7,110 nucleotides of DNA from Globobulimina sp. Lineage: Eukaryota; Foraminifera; Rotaliida. The notes under the pieces are model-generated. The model had not been told where the DNA came from and ran no database searches. It saw only the letters and a list, made by a program, of their open reading frames with translations. Both the position numbers and the translations under genes were made by a program. This document shows positions 1 through 6,600 of the stretch, in pieces; position 1 is the first letter of the stretch, and each line of letters begins with the position of its first letter. The stretch is taken from positions 1 to 7,110 of the forward strand of contig PIVH01000198.1 of NCBI GenBank assembly GCA_003354225.1, read 5' to 3'.

Positions 1-70
1 TCGAGCATGCAACATTGCACCTAACCCATTAAAACGAAGATATGTTAGATCTGCGATCTTTGACAGTGAT

Positions 71-2215
71 ATGGAGCGCAATAAAACCACCAAATTGTAT
101 TGGATCCGAAACCCAGGCGATAGGAGACCATTAGCGTACGTCCAAGGCATTGATACAGTCCCCGTCTCTGCAGCCACCATCAATATTAAATGCACCTCGG
201 TCGTGGTCCCGGACACTGTCACGTCATTTCGTGATTTTGATGATATGAAATTTGATTTTAATCAAAAGCAATTAGATTCGAAGCCGCATCGCGCTGTCAC
301 CAAAACCAAGGCATACGTTGAGGACACGAGAACTGATCGTATGATCCAGAAATATTATCATAACCAGAATGTCCGGACCGATAAGAGGATGGCGAACGCC
401 CTCGTACATCATCAGAACATCAATGCAGTATATAATGTTCGTATAGCATTTGGCAGAGTGTTCCTGAACGACCGTATTGCAGACCGTTTGGAGATCTATA
501 AAGCAGACGATTTTGTCGCGTCATTAAGAGAAGCAGAGACCATTAAATCCAGAGATGAGACATTGCCATCGGTTTCGCCGCTCACAGTGATGCTTAAATC
601 CTCCTCGTACTCGTATTATTATGCAGATAAATCTTTTTATAACTCCTTGGACAGAATCGATGGTGACACACAAGGTATACTCACATACGTTAGCGAGCTA
701 CACGGCAATGTATCGAAAACGGGCGCTGGCTTCAATTACGTGGCGAAGGACCGACAGCTATTAGAATACATTGATAATGTCATCAATGAGCCGCTACCCA
801 TTTCCTACGATGTCAGATTTAATAACTATCCGCTGAATATTACCATTGCTGATAATGTTGCCGTATACGGTGACGCTGACTATTACGCGCATGCTCCGGG
901 CTGTAATTCATTTGCTTTCCCTGTGAAGAAAACTGGTGTCTTTTATGGATGCCGTAACAAAATCAAACGCATATTTAACATGACCGTGTTAGATAACATG
1001 GACACAGTGAATAGATATCAAGCACGCACCATTGATTTAACATATATGTGGGATGTATTAGGGTACCATGTCACCGATCCGCTATGCCTAAAATTAACAT
1101 TAATGAAATGCGATCCGATGAAGATAAAAGCTTGGTATTGCTCGACGAAACACTCGCTTTTACGTGGAAACGCATTGGATTTACATCACTTATCGCCGTA
1201 TTTAAATCGTAAAGAAGTGGAACATATCCTGAAGAATGTGGCGCCGATCGAGACCGATATACATGTAATAAATTACGCGCATCCTCACCAAATGCATTCG
1301 TACCATGACACCTTCAAATTCCAGTTCAAAAACACTCCGCGTTATCTCCTGACTGGTGTTCCCAAAGCGGACTTAAATAATGAATCACATTTTTATGCCA
1401 ATATTGCGTTGGGGTCCAATTCATTTGTTGTAGGAGGCACAGTGGTGCATATCACTGAGACCTGCAAAAAAGACATCATCGCGTTATCAACAATGCATAC
1501 CCAGTTGGCGAAGAAATGTGTATTTTGCCCATCCTTTTTCTGCCTGAAACCAAACCAATGCGACTCGTATGTGACCAAAGTGGCTGAATTAAAGACGAAG
1601 ATTGAAATGGACATGACCCGCGATGGTAAGAGCAATGATGCGATCACAGCGTCCCTCAATAAGATACATAGCGTCTCCATCCTGTCCAAATGTGGACACT
1701 TAACCTCGAAATGCAAAGGATGTGCCACCGTAAGACCCCAATTAGAGGATGGATTTAAAGGCATTCCCGGCTTAGGAAATGCACCGAGCGAACACACATT
1801 AATCACATATTACCATTCCTTCGCGCTATCTCGTATTAAGGACCTTACTGTCAACGGAATCCCCGTCGTCTGGGACGAAATGAGCACAATGAACCAATTG
1901 GGACTTACATTTAACAGAGAGATCGCTGACAAATTCCACCATAACGATGTTGGCAATCTCATGTTCCACAAAGTATTGACCATATCCAACGGCGACTTGT
2001 TAATAAATGAGAATGCGTTGGAAGCCCTTATCATGAAACAAAAAGAAGGAGTCACCATACGTACACGCACCAAAGTGGTGAAAAAATATGCCATTACATC
2101 GGACAATGAGTCGCTTAATGACAACGACGATGACGCACAATCTGTCACCACCAACAACAGCAACACAAATAACAAAAACAATCACGATGACTATGATTTT
2201 ATTGCCGAGATCTGA
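71..2215 (+). CDS. ORF1 protein of a LINE-type element, unknown family, with a Cys/His cluster
   Basis: This is a 714-residue protein that I do not recognise. By position it is the first ORF of the retrotransposon, which in other LINEs makes an RNA-binding partner of ORF2; that role is inferred here. No RRM, esterase, L1 transposase_22 coiled coil or gag CCHC knuckle is visible. The clearest feature is a Cys/His cluster: C483-x2-C486-x4-C491-x5-C497, then about 43 residues later C541-x-H543-x4-C548-x2-C551. The eight potential ligands could hold two zinc ions, and the second half (CGH....CKGC) looks somewhat RING or treble-clef like, though the spacing fits no canonical RING. The last 40 residues are rich in Asn and Asp and probably disordered. 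No signal peptide or membrane segment is seen. The ATG at 71 is the first in frame, but the frame is open back to position 2, so the real start may lie outside the window. A host gene next to the LINE is the alternative. Confidence 0.8.
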   Translation: MERNKTTKLYWIRNPGDRRPLAYVQGIDTVPVSAATINIKCTSVVVPDTVTSFRDFDDMKFDFNQKQLDSKPHRAVTKTKAYVEDTRTDRMIQKYYHNQNVRTDKRMANALVHHQNINAVYNVRIAFGRVFLNDRIADRLEIYKADDFVASLREAETIKSRDETLPSVSPLTVMLKSSSYSYYYADKSFYNSLDRIDGDTQGILTYVSELHGNVSKTGAGFNYVAKDRQLLEYIDNVINEPLPISYDVRFNNYPLNITIADNVAVYGDADYYAHAPGCNSFAFPVKKTGVFYGCRNKIKRIFNMTVLDNMDTVNRYQARTIDLTYMWDVLGYHVTDPLCLKLTLMKCDPMKIKAWYCSTKHSLLRGNALDLHHLSPYLNRKEVEHILKNVAPIETDIHVINYAHPHQMHSYHDTFKFQFKNTPRYLLTGVPKADLNNESHFYANIALGSNSFVVGGTVVHITETCKKDIIALSTMHTQLAKKCVFCPSFFCLKPNQCDSYVTKVAELKTKIEMDMTRDGKSNDAITASLNKIHSVSILSKCGHLTSKCKGCATVRPQLEDGFKGIPGLGNAPSEHTLITYYHSFALSRIKDLTVNGIPVVWDEMSTMNQLGLTFNREIADKFHHNDVGNLMFHKVLTISNGDLLINENALEALIMKQKEGVTIRTRTKVVKKYAITSDNESLNDNDDDAQSVTTNNSNTNNKNNHDDYDFIAEI

Positions 2216-2616
2216 TCGCCGTGTTCGCTCCGACTAATAATGGCTGTGTCAGCCCAATCGTCATAAAACTGCCTAAAATCTCTCCGCACCCACTATCTAC
2301 CTTTGTTTTTTCACCTGATTTATCCGTATTGCTTGCAAATAAAACCATTCCTCACCAACTTAGCTCTCTTTTTTCTATATTATTTTTATTAAATTCTCCT
2401 TATTTTTTCTCAAAACACTTACCTTTATTCCTCTTTTTTTGTTTTCATTTTGTTATAAATGCGCTCATCGAACTGTACAATGAAACCAATTTTGAGTTTG
2501 TCCAAATTGCTGCCATTGATACACTGAGCGATTCGCCTTATTTTAAATTAAAAACAGCACCAAATCTTGCTATCATTTCTCGTAAAATTGATTATATACA
2601 AATATGCTATACACAA
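2216..2616 (+). other. Spacer between ORF1 stop and first ORF2 ATG, with a pyrimidine-rich tract
   Basis: This 401-nt stretch separates the ORF1 TGA from the first in-frame ORF2 ATG. It holds an AATAAA hexamer at 2338-2343, followed by a tract at 2361-2460 that I count as 76% C+T. The ORF2 frame (+1) is open throughout, starting at 2197 just after an in-frame TGA and overlapping the ORF1 end by 19 nt. The translation from about 2461 onward looks protein-like, whereas the T-rich part gives a run of Phe and Leu that looks more like untranslated sequence. ATGs at 2240, 2459, 2480 and 2604 lie in other frames and open only tiny ORFs. No convincing hairpin, promoter box or slippery heptamer was found by eye. 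Confidence 0.6.
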
Positions 2617-3615
2617 ATGCGATTTTGCTCGGTCTTTGAAATAATGCACGATGACGTAAAAATGAGTCACCGCGTTGACCCAAATTTACACACAAATACT
2701 TTGCCATTGAAACACAAACAAATCAGTCATAATCATATGCGATTTCGCTCCAAACACGATATGATGCAAAATAACCGATATTACATCGGAAATAAAACTA
2801 ATTACTCCGTGCATAATTACTTCAATCATTATAGAAATATCATTAAAACGGAATGCGTGACGGGTTATATGATTAGCACCAAAAAACATAAACATACGCG
2901 ACGGCTCTATAAATTCATTGAGCGGTATCAACATAGACTACGCAAATTATACCGCTATATCAAGATCATAATGGATAAATCCCTGCGTTGGGTGACTTTA
3001 CGTATGCCACAACATCGATATCATCCCATTAAATCCTTCATCATTCGGAAATTCCCATCGTATATTCACATTCGGTTTAAAAAGGTACCGTACAATAAGG
3101 AGACTATGGAGCAAACTGTTTACAAACAGCTCCATGCTTTCAACAAGAGTGCTGCGAAAATACTGACTTTATATGACTTTGTAGTGAAAAACAGTTATGT
3201 TGAAAATGATCCAGTTCTACAACAGTCTGCCACCAACAACAAATATCACATAAAATGGTTTGTCCCCACAGACAAAAAGGTCCATGAAATAAAAAATCAC
3301 TGGCAATCAACGCATAATAGTCTAAACTTAAATATTCACTCCCTACACCGAGATAATTGGATAAATAACCAAAAAAACAACGCTATAATTTCACTCAACC
3401 AAATTTACAAAAAAGCCGTACACAACTCCCGCACCAAAAACACACAACTAAGAGAATATAAAAACTATATGGTCAGCAAAGTTATCCAAGAACACTTGAA
3501 CAATGAGCAACATTCAGATGCAGATCTGCCTGAAATAATCCGTAAATATCCATTCATGCAGATATATGCCCCAGACATTGAACCAATATCCTCCACGCAA
3601 ATCAAACTAAAAAAC
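2617..3615 (+). other. Basic N-terminal extension of ORF2, unknown family
   Basis: Residues 1-333 of ORF2 precede the endonuclease. In most APE LINEs the endonuclease starts close to the N terminus, so this is a large extra segment. It is strongly basic: in residues 89-128 I count 14 Lys/Arg and 3 His against 2 acidic residues, with an Arg/Tyr-rich helix-like stretch. That would suit nucleic-acid binding or nuclear import, but I recognise no domain and see no cysteine cluster. Residues 190-330 are Asn/Lys/His-rich and low in GC. The motif MRF.S occurs twice, at residue 1 and residue 41, within near-identical 15-base words. The segment could be a remnant of a separate protein fused in frame; nothing in the sequence decides this. 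Confidence 0.55.
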
Positions 3616-6600
3616 CTAAAAATTGGCTTTCTAAATATCAACGGCAGTGCCAAAACCAAAATAAACCAAATGCACCCTTATATGCAGCAATTGGTTATGC
3701 ATCATAAACTAGACATCATCCTTTTGATTGACACTCGCAGCGTCCACAGACCTTCATGGAAACTGCCTGGTTATAAGTTATTGGTCCACAAAGCACCAAT
3801 CACCACCAATAACCCACGGAACGTTGGCGGTATCCTCATCTATTACAAATATACCATGACAAATAAGATGAAACTAATCCAAAAAACGAGAGGCCACAAT
3901 ACTGCCTGGATCTCGGTACATGTCGCCAACCAAAATAAACCTTCATACATTGCCATAAACTATGCCCGAACGTATAAACCAAAATTAAGCCTTCGTAGCC
4001 ACCAGTTCTACACCTCCCTGACGGAGGATATCAATAAATTCAAGAAAGAATGCCACAGTATGTACGTGATCGGGGACTTCAACGCCAGAATGGGACCAAT
4101 GACCATGGACCATAACACAAACAGCCACTATAGATACATGAAAATGATGCTCGATCAAACCAACCTTAAAATTGCCAATCCCCAGTTTGCACCCAAGTTC
4201 CTAACCTGCTTAGCCAAAGGAAACAATAACAATGGTGGCTCCATAATCGATTATGTAATCACTGACAAATTGAACACCATCAACTCAATGGCTGTGGACA
4301 CCCACCCTGTCTTTATGGACCATCGGCCGGTGGTCTTTACCCTAAATAACATCAAATGTGAGACTGCAGCCATAGATAAACACTTAGTTCTACGTGCATA
4401 TAAGCCCAACGATGAACTAATAAAAATACGCGAAAAAATCCTGAATAATGCCACAAAACACCTCCGCAAATTCTCAAAATCCGTGGAACAGTTCACCACG
4501 AAAAAAGAGCACAAATATATTTCGCATATCACCTCACTCACTGCTGCATACATCCTGCACCTGAGCACCATAAAAGCATTTGGTTTGTCTGATTATAATG
4601 CAGCCAACAGGTGGTCCAACATAACACGAAAACAAGTAACACTAAATATCAAACAGAGAATGCTATTAAACACAGATAACAACACAGATGAAGGGAAACA
4701 ACTGATACAGCATGCCAATGAAGAATACATACTGAACAAACAAAACATACTGACACAAAATACCATAAAATTCAACAACTTGGATCATTCTGGCAAGCTA
4801 AAAGCATTTAAAACGCACAACAAAAACAAAGAATTCATACTGGATGAGCCATATCTCCATTATAATGGCAGGATAGTGGACAAAAATGTGGCGCTCTCCC
4901 AATTCTTCTGCGAAATAAACGGGCCGATAAATGACCCCATAAATAACCCCAAAATAGCAGCCATTAATGATTTCAAAGATAAACTGTGTGAACATGGGCC
5001 GAATGACCTCACTTTCATTCCAAACAAACCAAATGATGATGTACAGGATACCGCGGCACATAGCACGCCTTTGCACAGCAACTCGCCCAAAATAAGCTAT
5101 GTAATGGAAGATGACAATGACCCCATTCCATACTATGACCCGAATTATGTGCCACCAACCCAACCCATAATGGATGAACTTTACCAACTTGAACATGGAC
5201 GGCACCATGATGTAACTGACAGTGATAATGACGTCATTGATGATATGAAGCTGCAAACACCTGGAATGCTTCCGGCACGCTCCCTAATAGATGCTGAGGA
5301 GGAGAAGCAAGGCAGTGAGCAAACATTGAGACCACTAGACACTGCCAAAAAGTCCAAATATAAATCCATTGAACTAAGCATCTCCTATGCGAACCAAAAC
5401 AGCGCTCCCGGATATGATGGAATAAAGGCAATCCATCTCAAAACAAATGCCTCCCAAATAAATGAATTAATTTGCATTCTGTTCAACGTTTGGAATAAGA
5501 CATTCCATATACCATATTACTGGCGGCTCGGCTCCATAATTCCCATTCTCAAAACAAAAACAGGTAACACACCGAACCAGTATAGACCCATAACTCTCCT
5601 GCCAATAATTTTCAAAGCGTACGAACGTTTGATACTGTGGGAGATGAGCATTGCGCATAAGTTTCGAAATAATCTGCATATCCTACAAGGTGGCAACCGC
5701 TCACGCCGAGGTGTTCCGGAGCAAATAGGTGCCATTAACTTGATCGCGGAGACAGCCAAAATGAGAGAGATACCACTGTATTGCGCCCTACTTGACATAC
5801 GAAAAGCGTTCGACACTGTATGGCGTAAAGGACTGCTTTATAAGTTGCACAAACAATTCAATATACCACTTAACATTTGCAAAACCATTAAAGCGATATA
5901 TGACAATTCCCATTCAGCCATCCGTGACCTCCCATTCATTTCCAACAAATTCCTTCTCCATAACGGTGTTCTGCAGGGCTCGGTACTATCACCAGTACTG
6001 TATGCTGCATTTCTTAATGACGTTATAACCGAACTGCAACAATCAAACTGTGGAGCCGCATCGCCAGATCCTGACAACCCCATTGCCTGTACCATGTATG
6101 CCGATGACATCATTTTAACAGCCAATAAAATATCACACCTAAATGTGCTACTAAAAATCTGCCAGAACCATAGTAATAAATGGAAATATAAATTCAACCA
6201 TAATAAATGCAAAACGATAATATATAATGATAATTCCATAAACAAAAACAACATAAACACATATAACACAGATGATATCCTGCTAATTGAGCACGAATAC
6301 CATAACGATGCGGATATAAACAATAATAAGCCTGCCCCAATGATATTGATACAAAAACCGATAAACAAACATATAATGGCAATTAATATACATAACAAAA
6401 CACAGCGATATCACATAGATGAAATTCCTAAAAAGCACTTGAAACGCTTTCAGGATCACAGCGAATTCCATGGCGACATCACCAATAAGCCCTATCCAAT
6501 AATGTGGGAAAACATAAGATATGACAGACACTATGCGCCATCAGTAATGCATTTAAAGCTAAGTTTGTACGGAAAGCGGTTACACTGCACAACATTTATT

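Noticed and set aside
1393-1806. 137-codon minus-strand ORF
   Set aside because: Antisense to the Cys/His region of ORF1, with no family features; ORF1 is the longer and better supported frame.
2197-2215. Programmed -1 frameshift joining ORF1 and ORF2
   Set aside because: The frame relation would allow it, but the 19-nt overlap contains no X-XXY-YYZ slippery heptamer and no obvious downstream hairpin. It stays only as one option for ORF2 expression.
2240-2266. Small ORFs in the spacer (2240-2266, 2459-2527, 2604-2639) as genes
   Set aside because: They are 8 to 22 codons long with no features of a product; they matter only as upstream ATGs.
2326-2496. Spliceosomal intron in the T-rich spacer
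   Set aside because: A GTATTG-like donor and a later AG exist around a pyrimidine tract, but the AG is far from the tract, and an element that moves through RNA would lose an intron.
4798-5256. 152-codon minus-strand ORF
   Set aside because: Antisense to the ORF2 linker, with a composition typical of reverse-complemented A-rich sequence and no recognisable motif.
5792-6028. 78-codon + strand ORF in another frame
   Set aside because: It overlaps RT motifs A and B, which are read in the +1 frame.
5838-6398. 186-codon minus-strand ORF
   Set aside because: It lies antisense to the RT catalytic core, where the + strand protein is unmistakable. Its translation is hydrophobic and biased, as expected from the complement of an A-rich coding strand.
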